Shown: positions 35,441-47,915, numbered from the stretch's first letter. The stretch: DNA of 64,000 bases from Halichoerus grypus (GCF_964656455.1 NC_135719.1:4133163-4197162); one strand, 5' to 3'. Notes: a model not told the origin generated them from the letters alone. Numbers and translations are program-made.

Positions 35441-36690
35441 GTAACGCGGTCGGTCCCCGGAGGCGCCGAGCAGGATTCCTCTCCAGTCCTTGATGTTAGC
35501 CCTTCTGGCGCCGCACGGCTGCCCGACCAGACGCCCTTTTAGAGACCCCAGGGGCCTCGAAGTGGAGGCGTCGTTGGGGAGGGAAAGCTCACGTGACACG
35601 TGTTCCTGCAGAGCCCGAGGTCGCAGCCCCAGCAAACTGCTCTGCCGGTGGTTCCTTCCCCGCGTGGGGCCCCCCGATCCCTGTGCCCCCCGTGTGCCCG
35701 GTAGCAGAGGGAGGGGCTGCTGAATGCTGACAGCGAGCAGCTCCCGCCCTGGGGTCCCTGCAGCCCTTACGACGTCACACAGTGTTTGGGGTGCGGGTCG
35801 CTTGTTTTTTCTGGGGAAAGGATTCATAGCTTTGATTCGATTCTCTGAGCGGCTTGGGACACACTCCGTGGACCGTCAGAAAGGTGTTGAGCGGATCGAG
35901 AACCCCAAGGTCTGCGGGAACAGACTGAGCGCCTCTGACTGCGGGGCCAGGGCTTGTCTGAGCGAGTGGGTTTCCGTGTAGGCTGCTGGAAGAGCCTGTG
36001 CGGGTGTGGACAAGGCATTGCTCGGAAGCAACACTGGCTGCTTTCCAGGACCCAGGAACTACGGGAAGGACGTCAGAGGGTCTCAGAGAATCCGAGGGAG
36101 AGTGGGAAGGGAAGGGCTGGAGCCGGGCTGCCTTCAGGAAGCTCGGCTTCAGGACTTGTTTCTCTCTAGACGGTTGCCGTGAACATATTTACCGAACTCT
36201 GGCTGGGCCGACGTGGTGCTAGGTGCCGAGGATGCAGACCGGGGTCCGTCCCCTGAGGCGTTCACAAAATTCCAGATTCCAGGGGACTCGACCGGGTCAC
36301 TTAGTATGGACCTGGCTGCTTGTTCCCTGTGTATGCTGAAGACAGCTTTCAGAGAAGGGGGATGAAGACAAGTCAGGAAGCCACCATGCAGGGGCCCTCG
36401 GATTTGCACCTCGCATCTGTCCAGCACGTGAGCGTGTGCTGTGTGCACACACACATCTCTAAGGAGGCCCCTGCCCGCAGATGCAGCCATCCTCCCTCCA
36501 GCCAGAAATGAGCCCCTGATGGAGGACACCCACAGATGGTCCTCTTCCGCATCTGCACGTACTTCCATGGGGATGCCACTCCCTAAGGAGCCCCAGAGAC
36601 CCAAAATGGCCTGGTGGCACCCTGAGCATCCCTCTCGTGCCCACCTGCTCATAGAAGCCTTCTTTCCTGGGTACCAAAACCTCCCCTCCA
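35441..36690. other. Start of intron 3, little recognised
   Basis: GC-rich near the exon. A short L2-like patch (ggtgctaggtgccgaggatg) lies near 36218. Otherwise nothing named. Confidence 0.35.
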
Positions 36691-36881
36691 GGGGCGCCTG
36701 GGTGGCTCAGTCAGTTAAGCATCTGCCTTCGGCCCAGGTCATGATCCTGGGGTCCTGGGATCGAGCCCCGAGTCCAGCTCGCTGCTCAGCAGGGAGTCTG
36801 CTTCTCCCTCTGCTGCTCCCCCTGCTCGTGCTCTCTCACTGTCTCTCAAATAAATAAAATCTTTAAAAACTAATAATAAAT
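36691..36881 (+). mobile_element. Carnivore SINE, sense
   Basis: Target duplication aaaacctcccctccag / aaaacctcctctccag. Head ggggcgcctgggtggctcag. Confidence 0.95.
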
Positions 36882-37509
36882 AAAACCTCCTCTCCAGTTC
36901 GCCAGGGCCCTGACACACAGGGAAGGAAGCAAACTTCTTGAGTCTAGGTCATTGGGTATAATTGTGGGTATAGTTCTCCTCTGAGGGGAAGCACCACGTC
37001 CCACGACTCTGGAAAGTGTGTGTTCCCGCAGACGGCCCAGCAGAGTTCTCTAAGGTGGGAGGACCAAGAATGCTTGGCTTCCATTTCGTTTGTGGAGCAG
37101 TGAGTTTGCTGGTCTGAGGCAGCGCTGTGTGGTATAGACAGCCTTAAGCAGGTCTCCGAGCAGCGGGGCCCGCATAGCCGCGACAGACCGTCGTGTCCGT
37201 CACGTGAGGACGAGTCCCTGTTTGCCCCGGATGAGGGGGCCCAGTGCAGTCAGCTTTTCACTAAGCCGCTGGCTGGTCACTGAGGGGTGCGATGCAGAAC
37301 TCGGGGCTCAAGCTGGATCACTGTGGTTGGCAGTGGGCCCTCGCAGGTCAGAGGTTGGGGTGGCCTGGAGGGCAGGAGCAGTCAGGGTCACAGGGGCCCC
37401 CAGGCCCTAGGCTGCCTGCAGGAGGAGAAGGCCTGGGTGTCCGTAGGTCGGCCCTTCCTGCCCCCTGGTTTTAAGGATTCCCTTTGGTGCGGGGGTGTGC
37501 AGTTCGGGA
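36882..37509. other. Intron 3, nothing recognised
   Basis: Unique-looking GC-rich sequence without supported exon. Confidence 0.35.
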
Positions 37510-37860
37510 GAGCATCGTCTTAGTCTGCTCGGGCTGGTACAGCAAAACGCCACACGCCGATGGCTTGTACACGCCACGAGCTGGTTTCTCAGAGCTCCGG
37601 GGGCTGGAAGGCTGAGATCGGGGTGTCGGCGCCGTCAGCTTCCGGGGAAGGCCCGCAACTTCTCACGGTGCCCTCACATGCTGGCAAGAGAGCAAGTGAG
37701 CTCTATGGGGTCTCTTATAAGGGTGCCAGTCCCATTTATGAGGGCTACCCCCCTCGTGACCTCATCACCTCTCAGCGGCTCCACCTCCTAATCCATCACA
37801 TTGGGGGTTAGGATTTCAATGTGAGAATTTGAAGGGGACACAGACTTTCAGCCAGTTGCA
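37510..37860 (-). mobile_element. MLT1A/B-type LTR, antisense
   Basis: tcttagtctgctcgggctgg, ggctggaaggctgagatcgg, ccatcacattgggggttagg and ttgaaggggacacagacttt are the reverse complement of a MaLR LTR. CpG-rich for its age. Confidence 0.82.
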
Positions 37861-39929
37861 AGCATTCACGTGGAATGTGGGTATTTTCAGACTCCAGTTC
37901 CATTGGGCCCCCGGGTTCCACCGATGTCACTATTCCCAAATCTGTTTGTCACTAACCTTCCAGCTTGCTTTCTTCCCGGTCCCTGCCCAGGCAGTGAGGC
38001 CCCTGGCCATTTCCCCAGGGTTCAGTGCAGATCCTGACCCCAGGCCACCTGCCTCGAGCACGCTGGACAAGGAGCCGTTCCAAATCATGCCCCCAGGGGA
38101 GGATTTCCCTTCTCCATCATCCTCCACATAACAGCAGCAGCATGAGCAAAGCCATGACTCCCCAGGAGGGGGGCTGTGAATAGGGTGTACGGGTTTTGGG
38201 GTGGCCAAGGCTGTGGCCAGAGGCCGGCTCTGGACTTGAGACTGTGGCCTGTGAAGGATTTCAAGCCAAGAAGGAAAATGATCAGATTGATCACCTCGGC
38301 ATTGTAGGTAGATTTTCCCGGCAGACCAGGCTGTTCTGGTCCAGATCACGGATGACGAGGGCCTGAGTAGGAGCTAGAGAGACTTGGGAACTACCGAAGA
38401 GCTGAGCTGGTGGGACTTGGTGAGTGGACGGTGGGCGGCAGGGGCTCTGGGATGAGGACAAACTGACGGATGGACGGATGGAACTGCCATTTTCTGAAAC
38501 GAGGAAGAGCAAGGGCTGTGAGAATCAGAGAATTTATGTGACGTGGAAGCAAGTATGATGGTGATTTGTTGAACAGCTGATACCAGCACCCCTGCCCGAG
38601 GTGGGCAGCAGGGATTGGGTGCCTTTTCCCTCTGAAGGAGTGCCTGGCGGGGACAGGGGTGGGGGGGACCCCCTCCCCACACCGGCTGGTGGCCTCACAG
38701 CTCTGGGGAAGCCTGTGGAGACGCAGAGGCTCCCGTGGGAGGCAGGGCCCCAGCGGGCTGTGAGGTCGCGTGCCCCTGACCCCGCCTGAGGCTCCAGGCC
38801 TTCCAGAAGCCCAGTCTGACAGAATCACTCTCCGCTGCCTGGAAGAACTTCTTCAATCTTTGGAGGAATCAGAAGAGCTAGGAAACATAAACGGGGAACA
38901 TTTTTAATGAAAAGAATCGAAAGCAGGAAGAACTCAAAACAAAAATCAGAACAAATTGTTAAAGTTCACTTCCTTGTGCCCCTGAGACCCGGGGAGACCT
39001 CAGGCCATGCCTGCCTCCCCGAGCGGCCGCTCCTCATTTTTCCCAGGCAGAGGGAAATGTGCTGTCATTGAGGAGGAGGGCCCTGTCCTCTCGAGCCACT
39101 CCGGCTTCTCTGGCGGCGCTGGGGTGTCCGTGCGCCCCGCGACCTGCCGTTGTCACCAAGGCTTAGCCCACGTCTCCTTTGTTCAAGATGTTTCGAGTCA
39201 ACTTCTTCCCCTTCTCTGTGAAGGGAACGGTTAGCCTCACTCCGGTGAATTACCATCAAGTGAGGCTGGCAGTTAGCTGGCGGAGAGGGGCTCGGGCCTG
39301 AGGGCCCCCGAGGCGTGTGGCTGAGGGGACAGCTGTGGCTGCCTGTTCCTGACTCCACAGAGCGGCCACCCACGTCCTAGAGGAGGGTCGGTGATCACAC
39401 CCTGTAACGAGGCTAGACGAAGGAACGCCGGTGTGGCTACTTCCATTTAAGCACACGTTATACACACGTCTCTCTCTACCCCTCGCCCCCACCGAAGGAA
39501 AATAGATACCCTGGCCTTCGCTGCTCCCACCCTAAGGACCCCTTCACACCACAGTCCTGGAAGTGTGACAGGGACGCTTTCTGCTCTTGAGACGGGCTCT
39601 CCAAAAGTAACAGCTGCTGCACATTCCCAGAGGTCAACCGGGGCTCATCTGTCCACCCACCGGAGGGGACGTGGTACCTCGGCCTCCTGAAGACCCTTGG
39701 AAGGGGCTTGCACATGCTGATGAAGGGAAGAGCTGCCGAATAGAGACAAAAGGAAGGAGATCCAGATGTGGGAGTGAGCCAGTGGTTAAAGTGAAGGTGC
39801 TTTCTGGCAGCTGACCTTGAGACGTCATTGTCCTGAGTTTGGTTCCAGGTCACTTATCACAGACAGAAGGAAGCACATCCTGCCACAAAGGAGGTGATCC
39901 AGGGTGGGGTTGCTAGTGCTCTGTGATTG

Positions 39930-39931
<2 letters not shown>
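37861..39931. other. Intron 3, nothing recognised
   Basis: About 2 kb without a confident repeat or exon. Many overlapping frames on both strands at 38 to 39.8 kb look like chance. Confidence 0.35.

Positions 39932-39971
<40 letters not shown>
39932..39971. repeat. (CA)20 microsatellite
   Basis: Uninterrupted CA repeat of about 20 units, likely polymorphic. Confidence 0.98.
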
Positions 39972-39973
<2 letters not shown>

Positions 39974-40809
39974 CGTTTGCTGTTGACCCATTTTAATGAT
40001 TTCATTAAATTCATCTGTAATTTCATTTCATCTGTAATTCAAATTTGTATCCTTAGGTTCACCTCACCAAGTCCGTGTAGTTGGAAGAACATTGCTCTAT
40101 CTTCTCCCTTTCTGATTTAAGGGTCGTTGTTTTAAAGCGGGGGATATTAATCATTCTTTTGATATGTTGTAGTGAGAATGCTTTGGGCTGCAAGTAACAG
40201 GGCTGAAACAAATAGAGCTATTCTTTTCATACAAAACAGAAGTCCTGAGGCAGGCCATTGCCAGCATTGATATGGTGGCCCCAGGATGTTGGGTGTGAGG
40301 GCTCTGCACGATTGTTTCTTTTATTGGCCTTTTCCTCATGATGCTAAGATGGCTTCTCAAGCTCTGTCCATCACATCTGCATTCATGGCAACAGGGAGAA
40401 GGCAGAAGGGTCGTACCACAGCAGCTTCCCTGTGAGCTCCCTTGGCAGACTTCTCCTTGGGTCTAACAGTCAGTCTTGGGTCCCTAGGCCACCTTCCCAT
40501 GGGGGGATGAGGGGTGGAGGAGGGGAAGAGAGTGAGAATTAAGTTGCCATGACCAGCTTAGACTGGTTCTCATTCTCTCCCACCTAGGAAATTTCCTGCT
40601 CCAGTCAAATTTGAGATTTTGTTAAGCCAAGAGAAAACAAGAAATGATTTCTGAATAAGCAAATAGTGTCTGCCACAGGGTCTTCGATGGCCAAGGCCAA
40701 AAATAAAACAATAGTCTTTCATTTTTCTAGCAAACAACAGTCTTTCATTTTCTAGCATGATAATGATAAAAAAGATGATGATTTTAATTTTTTTTTACGG
40801 ATTGTTACT
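39972..40809. other. Intron 3, possible old repeat
   Basis: The part near 40170-40420 (tttgggctgcaagtaacagg and following) resembles a common old mammalian interspersed repeat, but I cannot name it. The rest is not recognised. Confidence 0.35.
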
Positions 40810-41079
40810 GCAAGTTTAATAATTGCAGAAAATGATCCTAATAAGTAAAGACATGAAAATTTGGCATACATTTCAGAAACCTGTGTGCTTTGAATATCCT
40901 TTGATCTGTTGGTTCCATTTATTGGCATCTATTCTAAGGAAATAATTTTAACTGAGCACAGATTTAGCTGTAAGGATTTTCCTTGCAGCATCATTTGTAA
41001 CAGCAAAAGCAAAAAAAAAACAAAATAAACCCCCAAAACACCATCCAAATGTCCAGCAGTAAGAATTCTGGTGAAATAC

Positions 41080-41280
41080 GGGCGCCTGGGTGGCTCAGTC
41101 ATTAAGCGGCTGCCTTCGGCTCAGGGCATGATCCCAGGGTCCTGGGATCAAGCCCCGCATCGGGCTCCTTGCTCCGCGGGAAGCCTGCTTCTCCCTCTCC
41201 CTCTGCCCCTGCTTGTGTTCCCTCTCTCACTGTCTTTCTCTCTGTCAAATAAGTAGATAAAGTCTTTAAAAAAAAAAAAA
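41080..41280 (+). mobile_element. Carnivore SINE, sense
   Basis: Target duplication aagaattctggtgaaata / aagaattcaggtgaaata. Head ggcgcctgggtggctcag, A16 tail. Confidence 0.96.
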
Positions 41281-41454
41281 AAGAATTCAGGTGAAATAAA
41301 CTCCAGTATATCCTTCAGGGTAGTATGATGCATGGCAATTCAGATGCTGTAATAGAAAGTCATGTAATTGCATGGAAATATTAATGTCATACTGTTAATT
41401 GCAAAAGTGGCTATAAAATGAGGTATATCATTCTATTTTTGAAATATGTGTCAT

Positions 41455-41655
41455 GGGGCCCCTGGGTGGCTCAGTCCATTGAGCGTCTGACCCTGGATTT
41501 CAGCTCAGGTCATGATCTCCGGGTTGTGAGATCAACCCCCATGTTGGGCTCCGCATTCAGTGCAGAGTCTGCTTGGGATTCTCTCTCTCCCTCTGCCCCT
41601 CCACCCCCACTCACGTTCTCTCTTTCTCTCTCTGAATAAATAAAATCTTTTAAAA
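41455..41655 (+). mobile_element. Carnivore SINE, sense, older subfamily
   Basis: Head ggggcccctgggtggctcag with gttgtgagatcaaccccc in place of the younger B-box region. Target duplication aaatatgtgtcatggg / aaatatgtgtaatggg. Confidence 0.94.
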
Positions 41656-41840
41656 AATATGTGTAATGGGTGCATATACACAGATAGGAAGCTATTGGAA
41701 GTGTATGTGGTCAGTGCGTATCGCTGGGTGATAGGACTATAGGTTTAAAAGATATTTTTTTCTAAGCTGCCCTTTCTAAATTCACAAGCATATGTGCTTT
41801 TTTAGAATAAGGGGGAAGATTAGAAAACTGAAGACTTGGA

Positions 41841-42039
41841 GGGCGCCTGGGTGGCTCAGTTGGTTAAGCGACTGCCTTCGGCTCAGGTCATGATCCTGGA
41901 GTCCCGGGATCGAGTCCCACATCGGGCTCCCTGCTCAGCGGGGAGTCTGCTTCTCCCTCTGACCCTCCTCCCTCTCATGCTCTCTGTCTCTCATTCTCTC
42001 TCTCGCAAATAAATAAAATCTTAAAAAAAAAAAAAAAAA
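41841..42039 (+). mobile_element. Carnivore SINE, sense, exact target duplication
   Basis: Exact 18 bp duplication gaaaactgaagacttgga at 41823-41840 and 42040-42057, and a long pure A tail, suggest a recent insertion. Confidence 0.97.
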
Positions 42040-42089
42040 GAAAACTGAAGACTTGGAGTCAGGGGATTTTTCACCTAAGGACAATCCTC

Positions 42090-42560
42090 TGCTGCTCCTT
42101 CGTTACTGCTAGGTTTCCATTATTGTAGATAATGATAGGATTAGCATCTTTGTATTGAAGCCTTTTTTTTTTTTAATGTTCTCAATTTTTTTCATAGAAT
42201 CTTTTCCCAGAAGTGATATCACTAGGTCAGTGGGTATGAATGCTTTTTTCACTGATGATCCACATTTCCAAATTGCTTCTCGGTGGGGCTTGCGCCACCG
42301 CACAATGGCCTGGAAATATCTTGCCCACACTGGGTATTCTAATTGTATTTAATGTTTGCTAATTTAGCAAGCAAAGAATAGTACCTCATTATTTTGATTT
42401 GCATTTCCAGTGGGACTAAACAATCATTTTTTATCAGTTGCTGACTTTTTGTGTTTTTTTTATTTGTGAATTTTGCCATTTATCTGTTGGGTTTTTCATA
42501 TTTTCCTTTTCAGTGTGCACAAACTCTCTCTGCTAAAGATAATGGCCCTTTCTCTGTGGT
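42090..42560 (-). mobile_element. Old L1ME-like fragment, antisense
   Basis: agaagtgatatcactaggtc and ttgatttgcatttccagtgg follow the reverse complement of the end of an old L1 ORF2. Confidence 0.65.
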
Positions 42561-42776
42561 ACAAGCCTAGCTATGGATAACACCCCCCACCCCCCGCAGT
42601 GGTTGTTTCTCTTCTGATTTCGTGTTTTTTCCCTTTTCTGTTCAAAAGCTCTACAAGGTTGTGTATTCAAGTCTGTCACTCCTGTGATTTTTATTTCTTC
42701 CAAATTTAGATAATTACCCTCTCACCTCAAGCAGAAGTTTGATAAATGTTCAATTCCGTTTGCATCCAGATTTTTA

Positions 42777-42973
42777 TTTTTTATTTATTTTTTAATAGAT
42801 TTTATTTATTTATTTGATAGAAAGCTCGCGCAAGCAGGGGGAGCAGCAGGCAGAGGGAGAAGCAGACTCCTCGTGGAGCAGGGAGCCCGATGCGGGGCTT
42901 GATCCCAGGACCCTGAGATCATGACCTGAGCTGAAGGCAGACGCTTAACTGACTGAGCCACCCGGGCACACCA
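42777..42973 (-). mobile_element. Carnivore SINE, antisense
   Basis: Target duplication tgcatccagatttttatt / tgcatccagatttttaaa (42761 and 42974). Head ends gccacccgggcacacc. Confidence 0.95.
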
Positions 42974-44212
42974 TGCATCCAGATTTTTAAAAAACATATG
43001 TACCCCTTTCCCTCATTGAAAGTGCATCATGCTACTCATTTGTAGTAAGGATTGAAACTCGTTTCCCTCTGTTTACTAAAGTTGTATCACTCGTGTGTTG
43101 AATCATCTTTCCCATCCGTGTAAGGTTCCTCCTCTGTCCCCGGCTAATGTTGATATAAATGGCAGGGCCGGTTTCCATTGTGCATCTACTGATACAGCAC
43201 ATCTTGTAGAATGATTATTTAAAATTTATCTGATAAGGTTTATCCTACTTCATTGCATTTTAAGCTTATTTTTTGAAATTTTCTTTCCGATTCTCACCCA
43301 TTGGAATGTAAAGCCAAATCCTCTACAAACTCAGAGTTTCTCTGGGGACAGAAACCAAATCTCAAGTCTTCCGGTGTCCCCAGCCAGCCCCTGGCACGTA
43401 GCCATAACTGGTTCCTATTTCCGAGTGAATGAATCCACCCTCTTACGGTGCTCTCTTCCTAAAGGTTGTGGTTTCCAGGCTTTCGCTTTTATTTTACTTG
43501 ACAAAACTGATCAAATGAAGGCCAGAGATGCCAGCGTTCCCTTTGTTGAGCCCCTGCCACGCACCCAGCAAAGCCCCATCTCTTCTCCTCCGGTGGTCCA
43601 CGGAGGTACATTATTGCCCCCGTCGTGTAGATGAGGAGGCCGGGGCCCCGCGTGGTTCAGTGGCCTGCATTTGGAAGGCTGATAAGGGTCAGGGTGGAGC
43701 AGCTTACCTAAGCTAGCTGTTAAGCAGGTAGGTCTCAGGACACCGTAGTGTCTGGTGTTGGTGTCGATGGCCTGTGTGATGTTGGCCGTTGGGGGACCCA
43801 CCTGTCCCCATCTGTATCCTGAGCACCCGAGGGTGGCTGGGAGTGCGTGGTGAGACTGGACCCTCCAGCTGCTCTTCTCTTCTTGTCCCTGTAAGCCAAG
43901 AATATGCGTCCTTTTCCCTTTGCTGAGATGTTCTAGGCTGGTATTACTGATACCAACAGCATCACTTTGCGGTCCCGTAGGGATGTGTGTTTAGGTATAC
44001 GTGTGACAGTTGTTTGCAGGCTCCCTTTTATGACCGAGAAGGACAGTTACTTGATGGAGCTGAGGAGAGGAGTCGGAACTAGTCGGGTCCCCAATCCTTA
44101 CCTAGTGTTCTGTGCCTCGGGCCTTGTCTTGGCCGTAAAGTTCCCCGTGGCCTGTTTTGAGTTGAAGCCTTGATAAGTAATTTTCTTTTAAAGAGGGAGC
44201 GAGTACAATTCT
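42974..44212. other. Intron 3, mostly unrecognised
   Basis: AT-rich then mixed. A - strand MIR-like patch at about 43555-43700 (gtagatgaggaggccggg). No exon. Confidence 0.35.
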
Positions 44213-44422
44213 TTTTTTTTTTTTTTTTAAAGATTTTATTTTATTTATTTGACAGAGAGAGAGAGAGACAGCTAGAGAGGGAACACAAGCAGGGGGAGTG
44301 GGAGAGGGAGAAGCAGGCTCCTGGCAGAGCAGGGAGCCCGATGCGGGGCTCGATCCCAGGACCCTGGGATCATGACCTGAGCCGAAGGCAGACGCTTAAC
44401 GACTGAGCCACCCAGGTGCCCC
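44213..44422 (-). mobile_element. Carnivore SINE, antisense
   Basis: Exact target duplication gcgagtacaattct at 44199-44212 and 44423-44436. Head ends gccacccaggtgcccc. Confidence 0.96.
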
Positions 44423-44589
44423 GCGAGTACAATTCTATTTTACATTGTAAAGTTATGCGGCTTCTCTTTGCAAATGGAAAATCAAATCCGTAAATACTTA
44501 GCAACTGCTATGGGCAAGACTCTTGGTATCCTTGTTGGCTGAAGATGGTAACCGGATATGTGGAAGACGGATCTGGGCCCAAGTTCAGG

Positions 44590-44740
44590 TTTATCATTTA
44601 TTAGCTGTGTGACCATGGGCTTGACCCACCTCTCTGAGGCTGCACTTTCTTATCTGGACACCATAGATGAGAATCCCTGTCCTACAGAATGGTGGTGAGG
44701 AGCCAAGGAGACAACATGTGTTAAGAAGCCATTAAACTTG
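44590..44740 (+). mobile_element. MIR core and 3' part, sense
   Basis: tcatttattagctgtgtgac, ctctctgaggctgcactttc and gaatggtggtgaggagccaa match MIR. Confidence 0.82.
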
Positions 44741-45488
44741 TTAACATATAGATGTGGTTGTCCTGAGGGTCCAGGGGAGCAGGGTAGGGCCGTGAAGGGG
44801 TCCGGGGACAAAGAAGGAAGAAGCCATTGGAGCTGAAGGTTTATATCCTAGGCTAAGAGTCTCCAAGAGTAGAATTAAGATCTTCACCAGGTAGGGATGT
44901 TCAGGGTTGAAGTAGGAGTCAGAGGGGACGGAGGCCCCAAGCTCTGTCCAGAAGTGACTTGCTCTGTCAAAGCCTGGCAGAATTTTATGTACTGACTTGG
45001 TTGCTAGTGTCGTCTTCTACTCAACTCTTGGCCTCCTGGGAGACAGAGCCGTATCTGATAGTTGCACGGTGTACTCGCCCCCGCACCCAGCTTCGTGCAC
45101 GGCCCGACTCAGGGACAGTGGAAACACTTGTTCACTGAAGGAGTGAGTGGTGCTTGGACCATGTTTGTTGACTGAATGAGCGTGACACTGGTTAATGACA
45201 TTTCCAACCTAGTTTAAAAGCAACTTCAAATAAGACCCATGAGAGAAAGGGACCCTGACAGGGACAAGAAGGATCTGTGAAAAAGAGAGCACTTTTGATT
45301 GGGTAGCCTGGCAAAACATGAAGATGCTTGCAGGGAGAGAGGCATCCCTCCCCTCACTGAGTACAGCATGGCTGAGGCTCAGTTCGTGAGGGTGTCTCTT
45401 ACAGTTTTCTTCAAATCACATTTGACTTTTAATTGATACTGGGCACAAAAACATTGAAAATAAGACCTTTAAAAATCCAATCTTTCAT
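44741..45488. other. Intron 3, possible L2 patch
   Basis: L2/MIR-like tail near 45120-45190 (cttgttcactgaaggagtg). Otherwise not recognised. Confidence 0.35.
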
Positions 45489-45689
45489 TTTTATTTTTTT
45501 TAAAGATTTTATTTATTTATTTGACAGAGAGAGACACAGCGAGAGAAGAGAACACAAGCAGGGGAAGTGAGACAGGGAGAAGTGGCTCCCCGCAGAGCAG
45601 GGAGCCCGATGCGGGTTTGATCCCAGGACTCTGGGATCATGACCTGAGCCGAAGGCAGACACTTAACGACTGAGCCACCCAGGCGCCCC
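45489..45689 (-). mobile_element. Carnivore SINE, antisense
   Basis: Target duplication aaatccaatcttt on both sides. Head ends gccacccaggcgcccc. Confidence 0.96.
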
Positions 45690-46619
45690 AAATCCAATCT
45701 TTTAATGTCTTAATAAGATTGAAAGGTCTTTATGGTGGCTGCACAAAACCTCTTCTGGGATAGTGTTCATGTTCCGAGGGATGCCCTGCTTATTCCTGGG
45801 TGGATCCGGTCAGGTAAGCTCAGGAAGCAGGAGGAGGGAGCGGAATACTCCCAGACCCCGAACCACAGCTCCTCACCGAGCGCTTTCTCATTTGTGCAGC
45901 AAAAGAAGAGCTGCACCATTCTTAGACTAGACCGGAGCCTTTGATGTGAGTTGTCTCTCAAGTGGCCGGGGTGGGAGGTGTGGGTCTAGAACCCAGAGTT
46001 CCTTCATTCACCGAACGCACTGATTTGAGCCTGCTTCCTGCAGCTGTTGGCAAGGATGCTGAGAGAAGAGGCACGGAGCCTGCCATCAAGGAGTTTCTGA
46101 CACAATGTGTTCCCTTTAAGGGCCCCCTAAAAGGAAGCAGGGTGGGGAGGGGCCCTGTCCCTCCCTGCTGGACCTCACGTGTGTTAAACAAGTAACGTGA
46201 CTTTCCTCCGGCAGCTGTGGGATGGTTAAATACGAAGCCCCGTGGCTCTGGCTTTATTTACGGTCGTGCAGGAGCAACTCGGGCCGGAGCGGAAGGGCTG
46301 GCCTTCTCTGCTCCAGCCAGGGCGCCTTGTTCACCGCTGTCTGTCATCTGGCGTGGTTTTCCAAAGCAGACCACTGTCGCCTGCGTCGGGAAGATACTGA
46401 GAGGGTAGCCCGCACTCCAAAATTAATGCGTTCTCAGCAAAAGCCGTAGAATTGTGGGTAGCCTTGCACCTTGCCAGCTCTTTGTGTTCCTCAGCAATCA
46501 CATGTAGCTCTCTCTTGCTTTGTAATGCCAGCATCATCCATCACAGAATGTTCTCTGCTCCAACAGTGTATTTGCTAATTAAAATCAGTTGTCTTGTCAA
46601 GGTCTGTAAGCCCGTGATT
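45690..46619. other. Intron 3, nothing recognised
   Basis: Mixed sequence with a weak L2-like patch near 46010-46120. No exon. Confidence 0.35.
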
Positions 46620-46883
46620 GATTTGATTGCTCTGGCATTTGAAGATTTTTTTTTTATTATGAAAATATTAGAAACATTTTTTTTAAGTAGAGAGCATCGT
46701 ATGATAAACACCCATATACATATCACTAGACTTAACCCTTGTTAGCGTTCGCCACATTTCTTCATTTATTTTATTGTTGTTGAAGTATTTTCAAGCACAT
46801 CGCGGACATCAAGACATTTCAGTAACTATCTCTAAAAAAAATAATGACATTTTCCCTCATGACCATAACATCATTGGCCTTTC
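46620..46883. mobile_element. Old L1-type 3' fragment (shared family with 51.4 kb)
   Basis: gtagagagcatcgtatgata and aaacacccatatacatatca resemble the same repeat family as 51395-51640. Diverged, and the class is uncertain. Confidence 0.45.
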
Positions 46884-47084
46884 TTTTTTTTTTTTTTTAA
46901 GACTTTATTTATTGATTTTAGAGAGTGAGCATGTGTAGGGAGGGGCAGAGGGAGAGAGAATCTGAAGCAGACTCCGCACTGAACAAAGAGCCGGAAGTGG
47001 GGCTTGATCCCACAACCCTGAGATCTTGACCTGAGCTGAAACCAAGAGCCAGATGCTCAACCAGCTGAGCCACCCAGGTGCCCC
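46884..47084 (-). mobile_element. Carnivore SINE, antisense, older subfamily
   Basis: gactttatttattgatttta tail, body, cacaaccctgagatcttgac, head ending gccacccaggtgcccc. Confidence 0.93.
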
Positions 47085-47422
47085 AGTTGCCCCCCAATTA
47101 CAGGTGGTCTGTTCAGCACAGGATACGGTCAGAGGCTGCATGTTGCCTTTTGCTGTTTTGCATTTTGCTATTTTATATCTTAAGCTTTTAAAATCTAGAA
47201 CAGTTTCTTCTCCCCAACTCTTGGGATCTTGTTGGTTTCTGTCATATTGTAGAAGTTCTTGGATCTTTCCATAGAGATGACGAAGTTTTTCGTGGATCCC
47301 TTCTGTGCTACAGCTATAGTTATGTTCCTGCATTTCTATGAGTTACTGTTCACTGGAGGTGTTTGTTTTTAGTACTTCATTATTAAACTAGCTTCAGCAG
47401 CTTAGAAATGATTCAGATCAAA
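47085..47422. other. Intron 3, nothing recognised
   Basis: About 340 bp between two SINEs with no named element. Confidence 0.35.
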
Positions 47423-47626
47423 GGCGCCTGGGTGGCTCAGTTAAGCAGCCCACTCTTGGTTTCAGCTCAGGTCATGATCTCAGGGTCCTGGGATCGAGCC
47501 CCGTGTTAGTCTCTGTGCTCAGCGGGGAGTTGACTTGAGATTCTCTCTCCTTCTGCCTCTCCCCCATGCGCATGCACTCTCTCTCTCTCTCTCTCTCAAA
47601 TAAATAAATCTTAAAAAAAAAAAAAA
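47423..47626 (+). mobile_element. Carnivore SINE, sense, 200 bp before exon 4
   Basis: Target duplication gattcagatc on both sides. Head ggcgcctgggtggctcag, (CT)n body, A14 tail. Confidence 0.94.
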
Positions 47627-47822
47627 GATTCAGATCTGACCTGGGCTGGTAGTTTACTGGAAGAAGCATTCCTTATGTTCATTTCTTTTTAATCTCAAAA
47701 TTATTTTTCTGGATTTATACAGTTTTTTGACTTAAAATAAATGCAAAGCAACAAAGGTGGGTTCTGAAGACCAGCCATGTGTGAGGTTGAGAACAACCTC
47801 AGTAACTCCTGTTCATGTTCAG

Positions 47823-47915
47823 TTTGCAGAGAAATTTCAGGAGGTGAAAGAAGCTGCCAAACTAGCCAGAGACAAGTCCCAGGAGAAAATCGAGACCTCG
47901 AGCAATCATTCCCAG
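47823..47915 (+). CDS. HOMER2: HOMER2 exon 4 (end of EVH1 helix, residues 99-129)
   Basis: 93 bp, 31 codons, phase 0: [20 protein letters not shown], then [11 protein letters not shown]. The acceptor is gttcatgttcag and the donor is CAG|GTAAGT at 47916, a consensus donor. It supplies the C-terminal alpha helix that packs against the EVH1 barrel, followed by the start of the polar Ser/Thr-rich linker. Leu112, Arg114 and Ser117 differ conservatively from the human residues I recall (Ile, Lys, Thr). It is the smallest exon but one, flanked by a 12.4 kb intron upstream, and a SINE tail ends about 200 bp before the acceptor. Confidence 0.96.

Larger units (their letters stand above)
40810..41840 (+). 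mobile_element. Old L1M 3' region, sense, split by SINEs
   Basis: attctaaggaaataatttta, catttgtaacagcaaaagca and aatgtccagcagtaagaatt follow the distal part of old L1s. Two SINEs lie within it (41080, 41455) and a third at its edge (41841). Confidence 0.7.
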
